NCBI GenBank assembly: GCA_034008185.1
Contig: CM067082.1
Location: 100,559,311-100,623,310, forward strand
Length of the DNA stretch: 64,000 nt
Direction of reading: 5' to 3'
From: Gorsachius magnificus
Lineage: Eukaryota; Chordata; Aves; Pelecaniformes; Ardeidae
In this document: one piece after another, positions 37,301 through 51,560 of the stretch
Layout of the letters: each line of letters starts with the position of its first letter
How positions within the stretch are numbered: the first letter of the stretch is position 1
Notes under the pieces: generated by a model
Database searches by the model: none
What the model was told of the DNA's origin: nothing
Seen by the model: only the letters and a program-made list of their open reading frames with translations
Program-made: the position numbers and the translations under genes

Positions 37301-39571
37301 AGTAGATGTAGGCTTCATGGGAAGTTCTTTTTAGACTCACTGACTTAATGTCTGCAAAGTTGCAACTTTGCAATATCATAATTTTACCAAAGCTATCAGG
37401 ATACTGTCACAGCTTCCAGACTCAAAATCGTAGAACTCATGAAGAAAAAACTGGTTTGGATCTTAACCTTTCTCCATAGAGAATGAATGGAGGTGGTGCA
37501 ACATTGTAAATTTTCAGTCAAGAACATTTTTTTTGCACTAAAACTCATTTACAGCATTTTGTCTGGAGTGAAAAGAGGATCTGAAAGTGGGGTATAAATC
37601 AATTAAATGCCCCTTTTCCCTGCCAATGTAGAAGAGACCTTAGCCAAAGCAGTGAGGAGGATGTTTGTGTAAATGCAACTGCTTTTCAAATACCTTGGTT
37701 TGGCTTATGTACGTTTTATGTACATAAGTGAATAGTGAATGTATGTTGTTATCGGTGAATAGACTGAGACTCACAAGAGTGACAAGACCTAAATCTGCAA
37801 TGAACGAAGTCTTTTGTAATAAATCCATGGGCTGAAGGAGAGAAATAGGGGAGGAAATGGAAGTTGTTGTGTATCTACTTCATCGTGTATCTATCTTTTC
37901 AAAGGCTGATGTGTAGTAGTGCAAGAATGACTAATGCTAATTCTTCCTGCTTATTCTAGCAACTGAAGTGGCTAGCAGAGCATCATCTCTGCTGTGCTGT
38001 TCTTATTTAATTTGGTTTCTTGGTAGCTGTATCATCACAGACACGCAATTTTGGTAGCAATGCAGAACATCTTAGTAATACTTCACTAATGTTATTGAGT
38101 GTTTGGGGGTCTTAGTGTTCGTAAAAAAATAAGAGAAACCAGACCTCAGAAATGGATGCTTAATATGCAGAATATCAAAATGCGCATTCATACATGAATT
38201 AACCATATTTTGTGCCAAAGGTGGGGACTGCAGTCTGTCTACTGAACATACGTAAAGCTCACCACTTCTAGCTGTTTTTATCTGCTATCCCTTTTTGTGG
38301 GCCATCTACATAACGTTGACTAGGAAATACAAATTCCACTAATTGCAGTAATACTGAGTTCTCTGTGTTTTCTGTGGTTTAAGGAGGTGATTTATGCCTT
38401 TGTGGTTTAAGGAGGCTAAATATCTCAGCAGTGCAGTGGATATTTGTGTACATAGTGCCTATTAAAGTTCATGGGAGTTTCCAAACTCATCTTCAGCACA
38501 TAAATTGATGGAGCGAGTTGTAGAGTGTGCTAATATCCTATTGCTTCCGCTTATGTTGTACTCTTCGTGGGAGCATCTTAATGGCTGTACAAAAGGACTA
38601 AATCACAGCTAGCTGTATAAAAAGCCAGTGATGAATAAGTGAGTAAGTAGATTTAATAGAAATGTAGTGAGTGACTCAGCCAATCTGATTTGTGTAGGAA
38701 GCAAGTTTAATGGATCTGGGATAAAATATTTCTGGCTCCCAGATGTGGGAGACTGAAACGGTCAATTCTGCAACAAATGCAACATAGAAGAGAGGGAGTG
38801 AGAATATTTTTTAATGTCTCACATGACAAAAGGCAAGTATGCAGATCCTCACTGTAATAGAAGCAAAAGAATAGAGAACGCTTCACCCCACTCCAAACTT
38901 AAGTATATGGGCAGACTGAGTCGATTATCTGGTTCTTCATTGATACCACCCATATGATCTCAGTTTATGAATGGCATAAAAAATAGTAACATCAGGAATT
39001 ACGAGCATCCATGGGAAAACTATGCAATGAAGCCTGCAGCAGCAGACAAAAAGGAGAGCCTTTCTCTTCTAGAGCTAGTGCCTAAGGTTTTCAGCTAGAC
39101 ACTAAGTAATACGTAAATCCTACCCAGCTATGTAATCAAATAAGTGCAGTGATATAGGGAATAATCAAATCGATTCAAACCTCCTAATTTGCGCCAAGCG
39201 CTAAATTTTAATTATAACAACATATGAATATTCATAGTGTAAACAGGCAGCATGGCAAAATTAAAGCAAACTTTTACACTCAGACTAGGACAGTACATTT
39301 CTTTGTTAATGTGTATTTCCAGGATTAGATCTAGATTCTATAATCCAGATTGCTTGAATGCTTTAATTGTAAACTATCTTCCATTTGCTTAAATTTTCCA
39401 TAATTCTCTCAGTGGAATCTTCTAGAGTCTTTTGTCACTGCATGGTGATGTTTTAAAAAAAGATTTGGTCAGAAGCATTCAGTGGTATTCAAAATATATG
39501 GAGAGTGAGCAACAAAAGGTATATTCCTCTTTGTCCCCAGATGTGCTAGGTGTTCGTGGTGCGAGGAGAGT
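28325..39571. other. Long non-coding stretch
   Basis: No gene or repeat family recognised. Minor local events: an AAAC-rich tract at 30123-30141, a C-run at 30538-30546, a tandem duplication of CTTTAGTCCCCTT around 32594-32627, and a 15-base direct repeat at 38373-38415. ORFs stay near or below 106 codons, as expected by chance. Confidence 0.6.
38373..38415. repeat. Short direct repeat, two copies 28 bases apart
   Basis: TGTGGTTTAAGGAGG occurs exactly at 38373-38387 and 38401-38415, a local duplication. No further copies are seen. Confidence 0.7.
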
Positions 39572-40159
39572 TCAATTTTGGCAGTGCTGAGAAGATGTTT
39601 CAGAGCATACAGAGAACAGCTTGTTTGCATTTGGGGGATCGTGCTTTAGCTGAGCTGTATTCCTAAAGAGAGTTTGATCTAGGAATAGTATGTTTTCTAC
39701 ATGCACAGTAACCAGCGTGTCTGGTGCTTTCAATGAAGAGTTCATGCCAAAAGGAACCCCTGGTTCCATCATAGTGAAGACAGCTGGCAATTTCTTCCCT
39801 GAAGCTGTATGTAGGATTGAAATGTGGGAGCATATTGGAGTAAGTACCCTTCTGCCTAATGTCAGGAACACATAAGGAAGTACCCAGTTCTTGGAGCTGA
39901 CTTTGCTGTTCCTCTTTTGGGTACAAGTGTTGCCAGCATGTAGAGGCTGGGTGGGAAGAAGCAGGACTCTATAGTCTGCTGTTACAGATGGTGGCATTGG
40001 ACGCATAGCATCTCTGACTATTTCTAAGATCCAAGATGATGTATGATAGTGAGGGAATTCTTCTTTAATGTCTTTTGAGGGACTATCAAAATAGGTGTAT
40101 AAAATTATCAGAGAAGAATGGGTGGGGTAAAGGGTAGAAAACATCAGCAGTGAAATCAA
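39572..40159 (-). other. 195-codon ORF of unknown nature
   Basis: The longest ORF outside the repeats: ATG at 40159, stop at 39572, no internal stop. It shows no motif I recognise, no obvious signal peptide or membrane segment, and a mixed, moderately basic composition. On the opposite strand a 61-codon ORF (39690-39875) lies within it, preceded by an acceptor-like TTTTCTACATGCACAG and followed by GGAGTAAGT. The real signal, if any, could therefore be an exon on plus. No poly(A) tail or target duplication marks a processed pseudogene. An old degraded coding insertion, a lineage-specific gene and plain chance all remain possible. Confidence 0.15.
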
Positions 40160-40956
40160 GAAGGTTATGGAACCTGTTATTCAAGCTAGCATCTGTCTCT
40201 AAGGCAGCTCCAATGCACAAAAATGCCTGTCTTTGAGGATGTGGAGGTTTTTCTCGCAGTACTGAGGACAAAAGCAGAACTCGTGTGTTTCTGCTGGTAC
40301 ACACAGCACCTCACTGCCTCCCCAAGCCCTCATCAACACTTTCTATCCTCAAGGACAAAAATAGGGCCAAACATGGAAAAAACGCTCTTCTGGAAAAGCT
40401 TGCATCTTAAAGGCTGTCTGACCTTGGATACAGAGAAACTTACTTAATGGTAGGAGCAGAAGGCTGGCTGCAGAAAAGAAACTGGGTCTGAGATTAAAAC
40501 AGGGGCCTGGGGGAATTCACTGTGTTTGAAGAGCAGCCAGAGCAAACAGGCGGCAAAGCTGCATTTGTCTTGTTAAGCACCCACAGACCTTGCACCATGA
40601 GGTGCCTTGAGAACTTGAAATGCTATAGTGTTAGCGTGAGGTTGGATCTGTATATAATTAGCATGTATTGGTGCCACTAGTTAACAGTAACAGCTGAATC
40701 TTTAGTTGACATCTTCTCTTGTTTTATCCAGCTCCCATATATGGTGTTCCTAAATGATTAGCCTCTGAATTAGTTGTCTTACTGGGTGTCGTGTCATTGA
40801 AAAGAAAAATCTATATGGGGGGAAACATGCTGACTTCTCATGGTGGGTCAGGAGACACTTCAAGCATGACCACTGCCTTTGGATGTAAAAGCATATATAG
40901 CATGTATAGTCTGTTGGAAGCTTTTTCTTCAAGTTGTTTCTTTTTTACACCACCTT

Positions 40957-40968
40957 CCCCCCCCCCCC
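40957..40968. repeat. Poly(C) tract, 12 bases
   Basis: Twelve C followed by ACCCCC. The opposite strand is a G-run that might form a quadruplex with the adjoining G5. Confidence 0.85.
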
Positions 40969-43900
40969 ACCCCCAGAGAACCCTTGAATGACAGTACCTG
41001 CTATGAAGTTTGAGTGGTGACTGTTTTCCCCAGCTACTCCCCTGTGTATCTGTCCCTGAATTTCTGCAGCTGAAAGAACTAAAGACAGTAAAGCATATGC
41101 TGAAGGTGCAAGTCCCAGAGAGAATATTTTCTCCATGATTTTTATCTATCTGTTACCATGTAAACCAATTTTTCTAGCTGGACATAGCATAAAAATTTTT
41201 AGTGCAGTATTGAGTTCCTCAATTTTGAGCCGCAAGGAGACTGGCTCTCCTGTTTCTCTGCAAGAGCTTCTTCAGCTTTGAATGCCAGCTTTCTCTTCTC
41301 CTCTTCCCCTCTCCCCTCAGCCTGGATCAAAATCCATGTTGTTCAGCAACTTGGGTTAATACCATGTGCAAAAAAAAAGGCCACTCTGTATTTCATAAAA
41401 AGTAGGAAAAAATCTGCAACATGCCTTTGGGCTACCTTTGCTTCAGATATGAAGAGTAGGAGAGTGAAAAAAATAGCAGTGTCTCGATCAATAATTTAGG
41501 TGTGTAATATCTTGAAAAATATCAGTGGATAGTAACGTGCTTTGACAACTGGGACAGAAGAGCCCCAGCTTTAAACACCAAGTATTGGCTTTCACTTGGG
41601 AAACTGTAGGTGTCTGCCAGTGTTGATTAGGGAAGATTAGTACCTATTAAGAAATTATTAATAGTGAGCTTTGGGTTGAGTGTCATTTAATAAGAATAAC
41701 ATCGGGGCAAGGGAAAGGTTTCATTAGCAATAAGATATTATTATAAGCAGCCAGTTTTAAGAAAAAGAGCTTTGTTTGACAGAAGTGCCTCAGCCTCTTC
41801 TATAATCAGGCTATGTTTGTTTTCTAATTCCCCGCTTCTGCTCCCTTTTCAGTCTAAGTGCCTCCTGAAACTTTCTGCGCATGCTCTTGTTTTTATTATC
41901 ATATATCAGAAAAGGAATATATGCTTTTAAAACTTTCTGCCCTATTTTAAACTACTTCTCAAGGACCCATGGAGAACCTAATAAATCCTAATCCATAGAA
42001 GTTGCTAATAAACCAGAAGGTAATTGTGGTGGCTATCTGTATGCTAATACTGTTTTTCAAACCAACTGGCAGAGCTGAATGCTGATTGATTAAACCTTTT
42101 GGTGTGGTGGGAAGACTGTAGCTGCACGTGATGCTCTCTTGCAGAGCGAGTGTAGCTTTGGCTGTTAACAGACCTTCTCGGACTGTGGTCTCACACGCCT
42201 CTCCGCAGGCTTCTCTTTTTCCTTCCTTATGCCCATTCTGCAACACTGACGGGAGTCTGATGACTCGGTTTTTGCTCAGGATTTCTGTTGTGGATCTGGT
42301 GAAGGCACAGGGATCGGAAGTCCTGAGGGCATGGTAGCACAGAAGTAGTATAATATGACTAATTTGCAGTAAGTAGTATATGTCAATTTTATGCTGTCAA
42401 GCGATGTGCCTTGGGGGTGATGTGTTTTCCTTCTCATCACTATGTGAAGTAAAGATATTAATTGCTGAGGCAGCCTCGAGTGTCTGTTTTCCTTCCTCCA
42501 GCAGAGCTTCACACTGCTGTGGAGGTACCTGGCCATTTCCAAAGTTTTGCTTTCACTTACAGCTAAGGATAAATTTGTTGGGCTTTTTTTTTTTTCTTAA
42601 ACATTTGAGGTGTAAGTTTTTAGGGTGAAAGTAAATATGCGTGGAGCCTAGGTGAGTGTGGGGAGAAAAGCCGTATCAGTTTCTTCTGAATCTTGGCTGC
42701 CAGTTTTTCCTTGATTGACAAAACCTCAAAAGGAGGTTGCACATTTCTGCCACAGCCTTCTTCCCGAACTTTTCAGCACTTTGCAAGGAGGTAGTTTTAC
42801 TTGGCATCAAAGCAGTATGCATGAGGAAGATAAATCAAACTGCTTCTACTTTATCTCCCCAGGATTTGTGGGGGGTTTGGTTTGGGTTTTGTTTGTTTGC
42901 TTGTTTATAAAGTGACGCTAGAAAGCAGCTTGACTGTTGCCATAGGTCTGAGGAGAAAGAAGCACCACCTTTGCTCCTCTGAGAACAGCGGATCTGCAGT
43001 GCTGTTGCTGTGCAATGGTCAAAAGGGGGGAGAGAGGCAAAAGCAGCCTGAGCAGCAAGTGAAAAATCACTTTTGGATTTCAAAATAAGCGTGTAGCAAA
43101 TAGGATAGGGTTCTGAATTGAAGGATTTTCAAAATGGCAAAAAGATCTTCCAGCTTCTATATTTGCCATTTCTATGGTGTTGGCCCTGAGCAGCTGCATT
43201 CCTGGAGCTGCCTGATAACAGCCCAGAGCTGTGCATGGCTGGATCAATAAGGCATATCCAATAGTGTCTGAAACCTGCAAATGAAGCACTTTCACCTTTT
43301 CTGTATCATGCTTTCTTTTCAGACATGTTCTTGTCCATCACTGCAACACGTCATGAAACTTGGGAGCACACAGGGCTGTGTTGAGAGGCTAAGTTACACC
43401 ATGTTATAACAATGTGTAGAAGCCTGATGTGAAAACCTTTGGGATTTCTCTTAACAGGAGAATTTATCAGGTACAGCTGGCATAGGAGGGGATGGGAGTT
43501 ATAAACACAACCTTTTCTCTTTTTGTCTTCCCTCCCTCTTTCCTCCATTTCCAGAAGGGGACAAGGCAAGAGTTGCAGTTCTTTGTGTTTGCAGCTCTGT
43601 TTTACTCTCCCGTGTTCTGGTCTGAGATGGGAAGGAAGGTGACACAGAGAAGCCAGAACTCGGTCTGGTTTGGGGAGCTGTGGGTTCAGGGGCACTGAGG
43701 AGGAGGGAAAGTAAAGTTTTGCAGCCATTTATCATTGAGATGGTGGGAGGGTGGTAATGGGCAAGGTCTATTCCCACTTGTCTCGGGCAAAATCCTACTG
43801 AGCCTTCATGCATTCACCTGACAAGCCAAGCCACAAGTGGCCACGAGATGCATGGTCCTTGCATATCTGAGGGAGTTAAGGGATGATGAGACTGGATAGG

Positions 43901-45278
43901 GCAGTGGTCCTTCAGTGGCTCTCCCTCTCATGTTGAAGACAGGACTAAGCAAGTGTGCAGCTTGTTTTCAGGGTGACCCAGCAGTTTGGTTTAAGCAGCC
44001 ACCACGGCTTGCTTTTGCAGCTGGGGGAGTGCATGACTGTGGCAGCACAATCGATGTATGTGTAGTACGATAGCACCCTAACACAGGAGCCACGCTGAAG
44101 CTGCTGTGGCTGACAGGTAGAAACATGAGATGTGAAAAAAAGCAGCTGAATCTCTTCCTCTTCCTGACAGCTGCCTCGGGACGCGACAGAACGAAATGAG
44201 AACTGGAAACTGTTCAGCCCCTTTTCTGTGCTGCGTTTGGCACAGTGCTAATCCTTCGTGAGTTTTTTGGCCAATAAGGGATAATATTACTACATAACAG
44301 TGCATAGTAAATAACTATCTTATATTTGTTATTACAATTTAGGATAGCAATTTAGGTACTTTGGATGGAGAAGAAAAGGTCGAGGTGTGAAATGGCTTCC
44401 TTGGAGTCATGTGGGCAACACAGCTGTAGAAGAGCAGAGAGTTGTACCTCAGTGCTCTCAATTTCATCCTCACGCTGCAAAAGCAAGCTCATCATTCTTT
44501 GTCTTCAGATATTTTTTAACAAGTATGGTCTGTCTAGCAGGACTTTGAGAGGAATGTGTATATTCCCTCTTATGACAGGTTGTGCACAAACACACAACCC
44601 ACCTCTTGCCACGCTCTGTTTGCGCCCGTCTTGTTTGTAATATGTTAGATTTCCTTTGATTCTTACCCTGGTGAAATGGTGAGAATGAAAATAGTGGCTT
44701 TGGTTGACAACTTGACTTTTTTTTATTATTATTATTTCTTAGATAGGTGCTGCTCTTATTTTTTGTGACCAGTAAGGTCTGCAGATACTTTTATTTTGCA
44801 GAAGTTTACTGGAGATAGTGAAAATTAATGTCTGCGTTTTCATTTCATTGTTTTCCACAAGACAAAACTCCCCCTTCTCTGAGGGTCTTCTCCCAGCAAC
44901 AAACATCATTAATCTTTTATTTATTGCATCTCTTGATTCAGGGCATTGGTTAAGTATCCACACTTCTTTAAATAAATCTGCCTTGGAATTTGTGTACTAT
45001 ATATAATGGCAGCATAGCCACATGATGTTCTGTACCAATAGGGCTATTTTTAAAACACTTTCCTGAATGATTTCCTATCATCATCTTCCTTTACCTTGGT
45101 CTTAGTTACAGCCTGTTAATGATGAAGAGAGCTGATTTAGTTGAAAGTTTACTATTAGTTATCTTTTATTCAGATCCACTGGATTACTGCAATAAACGCT
45201 GATTGCTATCTCACTCTCTTTCTTACCCTGAGTTCTGCATTTGCACTGCAGATTGTCTGCTAAAAATGTGCCAAGTTG

Positions 45279-45295
45279 TTTTTTTTTTTTTTTTT
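45279..45295. repeat. Poly(T) tract, 17 bases
   Basis: Uninterrupted T-run with no recognisable retroposed body on either side. Confidence 0.85.
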
Positions 45296-46899
45296 GGTTT
45301 GTTCTAAATATCCTGACTATGGGATTCATGACTGACTGTCAATCCTTTAGAAGTTACGATGTGGAGTTGCAGTATTGGTATTAGAGGGAGAATAGGGCAG
45401 TGGTCAGAAGGATGTTTCTAACTGAGGTTCTCTATCTCCTGTACTCCTTGTGCATGATGCTTAGCATAGGAGACTTTCAGGTATACCGTCATTTTCTGCT
45501 GGAGTTCCAAAAGGCTCTTGTTTGGAAGCCTAATTAAGATTTTGGTGCATAGATGAATGGCAGCTTGATTTCTTTGCACCCTGTGGTGTCGAGCACCAGT
45601 GCGTTACCTGTTTATCTCAGCTTTGACCTCTGTGGGCAGAAGGTGTGTGTACTAAGCCTAAAGCTGGTAAGAAAGTACCTCTGTTCCTTTGTGGAAAAAA
45701 AACCCCACAGATGTTAATTTTTGCTTTTGTTCAAGATCCTAAATGCTACACAAAGCCAACTTTCACGCTTTCATCCAAGTCATGCCGCTTTGCCTTCCCG
45801 CCTCAGCAGGAAGAAGCGGCTTCCTTGACTCACGCTGTGATTTGTACTTCTGCTTCTCGGGAGCCTGACCTCACCGTGCTCGAGTGCTTCAGCCTGAAAG
45901 ATTGACCCGCGACTGAAAGTGGTTGAGAATCATGTATTTGTTTATCCTCTCATGCCATTGTCACAGTTGGTTTTAATTTCTTACATAAAAGTTAACTTGA
46001 AGTAAACTTAGGGGTAGTACTGTCTGTGCCATAGCTTACGTTGCGCACATCATAAGAGCAGCCTTCATTCAAATCTGCATGGAAATCATGTGCCCCTGAT
46101 TTCCAGTGTTACCTGCAGCTGTGAAAAAACAGTGCATCAGGGTATGCCATGAAATGACCTCGGAGAGGGCTTTGGAAAGGGCAGCCTGGCACTAATTTTC
46201 TAAACCCATGTTTAGGAACTTAAGTACTTAGACTTTGCTAGCAGCAGCGAATACTCTGTGGCTCTGCTAGGCTTGGCTGGTTCTCAGAGCAATTCTCCTC
46301 CAACACGTTTTTTCAGGTGTTCAGAAATTAATGTTTATAATCAAAGAGTGTTCCTTTAAAACAGTTTTTATTACACCTGTACATATTTTTAGCATGCAAC
46401 TCTGAATGTTGCATGACCAACTTTTTTGCTTTTCGAGTGTCTTTTATAAATCATGGCACATTGATATACTGTCACATCAATAAATTAAGGAACTAACCTA
46501 AACAAATGCCAAAATCATTAGCAGTTAATTAACCTTCTGTACTTCTCTCCAAATTGACTTCGGTTTAATTGATGACGTGGGCTCAGTTCACTTGCTCTGT
46601 GCTCATACAAACAAAACGAACATGACACAAAATTGAATGAGGGGGAGCGGGAAGAGGGAAAGCGAGGAAAGGAATGGGGAAGACTTGCAAACGCAACATC
46701 TCCATCACAGAGTAACAGCAGCAAAATATTAACTGTGTGGCTGCAGCAGCGGAACTGGGAAAGGATGGGTGATGCTTAGGACTTTACGGTGCTTCCCTTG
46801 CCCCGGCACTCAGTAAGAACATCCTGTTGGGCTGGGTGGCAAAGGTTTCTGCTTGCTAGGGTTTGTCTGGGGGTTTCGGTGGTCTGATGGTCCCTTTTC

Positions 46900-46921
46900 T
46901 TTTTTTTTTTTTTTTTTTTTT
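46900..46921. repeat. Poly(T) tract, 22 bases
   Basis: Twenty-two T preceded by TCCCTTTTC and followed by AAAACC. No recognisable retroposed body adjoins it. Confidence 0.85.
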
Positions 46922-49900
46922 AAAACCTTTTCCAAACAGGCATGGTAGCCAAAAATAATATGTGCTTTTAAGTTAGCAAGAGGCTCTGAGCTATGTTCGT
47001 TCGTGTGTTTTTATTGAAGTTAGTAATAGATGTTCTGTGTTTATCATTCTTCCTGGTTTCCAAATCACAGGTGGGAAGAGTGTAGTTCATCTGAGCTCAT
47101 TGGTGAACATGACTTCGTGTTGCTTCTCTGAAAATGGCGTGATCTGCATTTAAGAAGTCATTTGTTTGGTGTGTATGGCGACGTCTGAAACCTGTTGTAC
47201 TCGGCTTAGGTGCTGGAGTATTTTGTGCCCTCACCCTGGAACCTGTGTTGGGTACTCGGTCTGTGGGTCCACGTGCTCCGGGCAATGTGTTATTTTACGG
47301 ACCACAGAGGAGGTCTCTCCCAAGGAGGCTTCCATGAGGCTCTGTGTGTGTGCAAGCGTTACTGGTGTGAATGATTTTCAAGTTCTGACCTGAATTTGAC
47401 TTCGTGGTGGTGGCAAAGCATTAATGCTTTACTGCATTTCACTCCCTTTGGAGCTGTGCACCTTGAACCCAGCCCTGCTACCCTGCATCCTGGAGAGGTG
47501 CCTGTTGGTTTGGGGAAGCCACAGCGCCCTGATCATGGCTGCTTTGTGTGGGATGCTCTTTGGACTGACGGATTTAAGCACTATTTAAGAACATTAAAGG
47601 CTTGATTACTTTAACCACCCTACTGAATACCTATAATTCAAAAGCATTTGTTAGAAACATTGTTGAAAGAGCAGAACTTTCACTTGAGAGCTTCCCCCCC
47701 CCTTGTTTTACTGCCTCATAAATAAATATTGCTCTACTAATGTTCTTCAAATAGTTTAGCGTATCTTATTACCTTGAATTTTACCACAGTTAATATCAAG
47801 TTCTATATACGTAAAATATTAATCATAATATTTCTGAAACTGCATTTGCTGTTGAAAAGATACTGTGTTGACAATAAATACTGTTTTTCTGCTTCCAAAG
47901 GAAGTTTACATAAATAAAAAAAAGTTTTTTCTCTTGTTAGAAAGAATGCTACAAATCTTTTGCTTTAACTTGCTAGTACATGTACAATGTTAATATGCAT
48001 AGAATCAATTTTTATGTACATGTAGAAGTAAAAAATGCAGGGGTTGGTTTGGTGTAGTTTTGTTTGGTTGGTTTTTTTTAAGGAAGTCCCCTAGAGACTA
48101 GTAGATTCAAAAGACTTATCCTGCCAAAGAAGGGGATATTGGAATGAAAGTAGAGGATCCTGGTATAGGTGATAATAAAATACAATATATACACATGAGC
48201 TGTGAAAGAATAATTTCCATTTTCTTTCACTTTGAAAGTAATTTGTGACTACTAAACTTGTCTGGATTATCCTGTTTCTTTTGGGAAGGCTGTTAAGTAA
48301 AGTTCTGCTTGGTCTAGTTTTTAATGAAACTATTTAATGTAGGTATTTTTTATTTTCGTCCCTCAGAAGCTTGTCTTAAGTTTAATGACTTGGAAGCTGC
48401 GGTGAAAATTGTACATTTAAAAACCACAAGAAATAACATGTTAAAGCTGTATATTTAAATCCATAGGAAATAGGCTTGTCCGGTGACTATGCTAATAAGA
48501 AAAATTTATATATATAACTGTGCACACAGAGCTTCTCCCACTGTGCTTATTTCTCCTCACTTCTTCTCTTATCCCCTTTTCTAAGTTGAGCACTCCTTGA
48601 GGGAATTTGCTTTGGACGTACCGCAAGGCTGCTGGGAAGCGGATTTGTGTGTTAATTTCAGATGGGTTTTAAGTTTGCTGATAACTTTTTCCTTCTGTGA
48701 TGAGATTTCCTTTTATTAGTTAATGCTGACTTTGCTGCATTCGGCCTGCATTCTCGGTCGCTCTTTATGAGTAGCAAAGTTACAACCACCATAAATGCAG
48801 AGAGCATGGAGGAGGAGGAGGTGGAGTAAACAATTTATTTTCATGTGTTTGGGATTGCCACATAACTTTCAAATGGCAGAGGAAAGTGGAGTTTAATGGT
48901 CACCCCTAAGTTAGAGGGGGAAAAATATCCAAACAAAAATAAAATTATTTATTTAGACTTCCTCTGTGTTTGTATTACTGTCATTCTTGGTTCAGACTAA
49001 TGATTAAATGATGGCTTTTTATTTGTTCAGATTTGATTAGTAGGAAAGGGATTTAAATAGGTATCTTCCTTCTGTGTTAACAGTAGCTGGGCAAGAGAGA
49101 TTCAAGGTGAGCTGAATATTAGAGAATAGAAATGGAGATTTGGAGACATCCCTGTGAAAACTAGGGGTAGGGGTACGATAGGGTTTACATGTGGGTAATC
49201 TGAGGCTTGCAACATACTTGTGTTTGAATGGGGAGGAGGTGGGAACAGCTGGATTTGGCTCCTCCTTTATCCAATGAGGTCCTGCGACTTGGTCCAAATA
49301 ACAAATTCTATAGCTTAGCTTATCAGAAGAGATTGGAAATTTTGGTTAAAGTTTGATTCTGGCTGTTTCCCAGATGGTATCGTTTAGCTTTGCACTGAAG
49401 ACACACTAAATGTACCCTTTAGTCTGTTTTTCGTTGCTCAGTTTAAATTGAAAAGCAAAGGAAAGTTTCTCTAAGAAAATTTAGAACAGATACTTTTATT
49501 TTCTTGTGGCTTTCAGTGTTACAATAACTTGCTTGTTTTAAAAAGTATTTTGCTTACCCAGCTCTCCTGAACCTGAGGTGTAGTATCATTATGATGTGGT
49601 TTAAAGACTAAAAAGAAATGTCTCAGTCTGTTGTATCTCAAAAAATACTTATTCTGAAGCAGTGATTTCTGGTGCTTCTTGACTTTTGGCTCACAAGGCC
49701 GTTTATGTAGCCTAGTTATGATACCAAATTTAACAGTTCTGTGAGAAAAGCATTTAATGTGAGTTAATACTGAGTAAAAGGAGTATATGCTTGCCGGGAA
49801 GACTAGTGAATGCATGCAGAAAGCGCAGCTGAAGTAACCAATCTCAGATGAACATAAATAATGTAAAAACCTCATTAACAAAGGTACTCTGGATGACAGC

Positions 49901-51229
49901 AAAGACCACACCTTGACCTTCATATCCTCAAGGGCATAGCAGCTTTTTGGTACAGATGATGTACTCCCTCAAACAAGAGTTGAGATGAAAGATTTTTTTA
50001 ATTGTGCATTTTAAGATGATTCAGTGAAAATATAGAAATTATGGTTCAGTAACCTCTTGGACCTTGCTTACCCTCCTGAATTTTATTAACATGGCTTTTC
50101 AGGCTTGGCAGGTATCTTGGAGATGTATGTTTAATGGACTTTTCACCTGTCTTTTCGCTGCAGTGCAATAACAGATGGCTCCAAATTGAGGGCTGATGGG
50201 GTAGAGCATGAGCAAACAGTGTGTTTGTGGCTCTCCACAGTGGGATTTTAAGTAGCTGTAGCTGTGTGGATTCACATCAGCTGAAGCTGAAGCTTTTCTG
50301 TTCTAGCGGTAGGACACCTTGGAAACTTGACGCAACTTATTTGTAGGAGCATGACATTTAACACAGCACTGCTCACTTCATTGTGGAGCTCCATTCAGGT
50401 CGGGACATGGGCCAAGCTACTCTGAACCATGCCACAGGAACGTTAAAGGTCCGTCAGTCGCCCATGAGGCACGCTACTGCTAGTATGGCGACTGCAGGAA
50501 CAAAATCTAGTTTTGCTTTTAAGACTGCTTTGTTGTTTGATAGCTTAAAGCTTCATCTTTTTTTAAAACAGTCCTTGCAACTAGACAGAAGGGGAGAATA
50601 AAAATATTTTGAAAGTTGAAAACTACTAAAAAGGTGGGTTTAATGTTGCCACACAATAGTAAATACAGGGGAAAAAAACCTAGGTGGAAATTTAATGTGC
50701 TTTAATACTCCAAGCAACAGAAATATTTCAAGCGTACTGAATATATTGAACATTTTGAGCAGTGATCCTTTCTTTATCATTGCACACATTATGCTCTCCT
50801 TTTTTTCTTACTGTGCCACTGCATTTCCCTACATTACCACAAACATTTCTTTAAGAAAAGTCATGCCTTTTAGAACGGAAGCGTTCAGTTTGAAAGTGGC
50901 TTCTGATTTTACTGCTGAATATGTTTTCAAAACAGATTTCCCTGAAACTTGTCTATCAAAGGGATATTGCAAGCAGTGTGTTCCTGTTATGTATACAAAA
51001 GCCCATTACTTAAATCCAAGGAAAATCAAATTTTAACAGACCGTGCAATTCTATCATCTTTTTAAAAAAATATGAAGACGGTCGAAATCCAGGTTTTAAA
51101 TAAAATTGGTGCCTGTTTGGACTATAATCACTAACTTGGTGTTAGGCTTTCTGTGAAGTGAAACCTTTCACAACCTTATTCTTCCCTGACCGTCATCTGT
51201 AGGATTTTCTTTCTTCCTCTAAACCTGGT

Positions 51230-51560
51230 TCACAGCGCAGCCGCTTCATAAGCTGCTGTCCTGTCTCCCCCGGTTCAGGCTGTACTTTCAGAGTTTGGGC
51301 TTGACTTCTGCCTCCAAAGGTGGATGCAGCAGCGAAGCGTCCCCTTCCCCAAGCCTGAGCCTTGTCTGCAGGGCTCGGGCTGTGCCTGCGTTGCCTGAGC
51401 CCACCCCCAGTGTGGCCGCGCACCCTCCACGGGTCAGGGACCGAGCGCTCCCTGGGGAAAGCTACCTCGGGAGCAGACCACCGTGCTGGTCGCCTCCTGC
51501 CTAGCCCATGGGTCACAGCCACGGGCATCTGGGTCCGGCCCAGGGCAAAGTATGCAACCT
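51230..51560. other. Small GC- and CpG-richer patch
   Basis: A sharp local rise in GC with repeated CpG (for example GTGGCCGCGCACC and CCGAGCGCTCC) in otherwise AT-leaning DNA. A 179-codon minus-strand ORF (51193-51732) and shorter plus ORFs cross it, which GC-rich, stop-poor DNA produces easily. I see no protein family. It could be a weak CpG island, a decayed exon or an older insertion. It lies about 280 bases left of the solo LTR. Confidence 0.4.

Larger units (their letters stand above)
40160..51192. other. Long non-coding stretch
   Basis: No gene recognised. It contains a C-run (40957-40968), two poly(T) tracts (45279-45295, 46900-46921), and AT-rich parts with TATA-like runs (for example near 48508). 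A region around 48710-48800 is less repetitive and could be conserved non-coding DNA, but conservation cannot be judged from one sequence. Confidence 0.55.
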
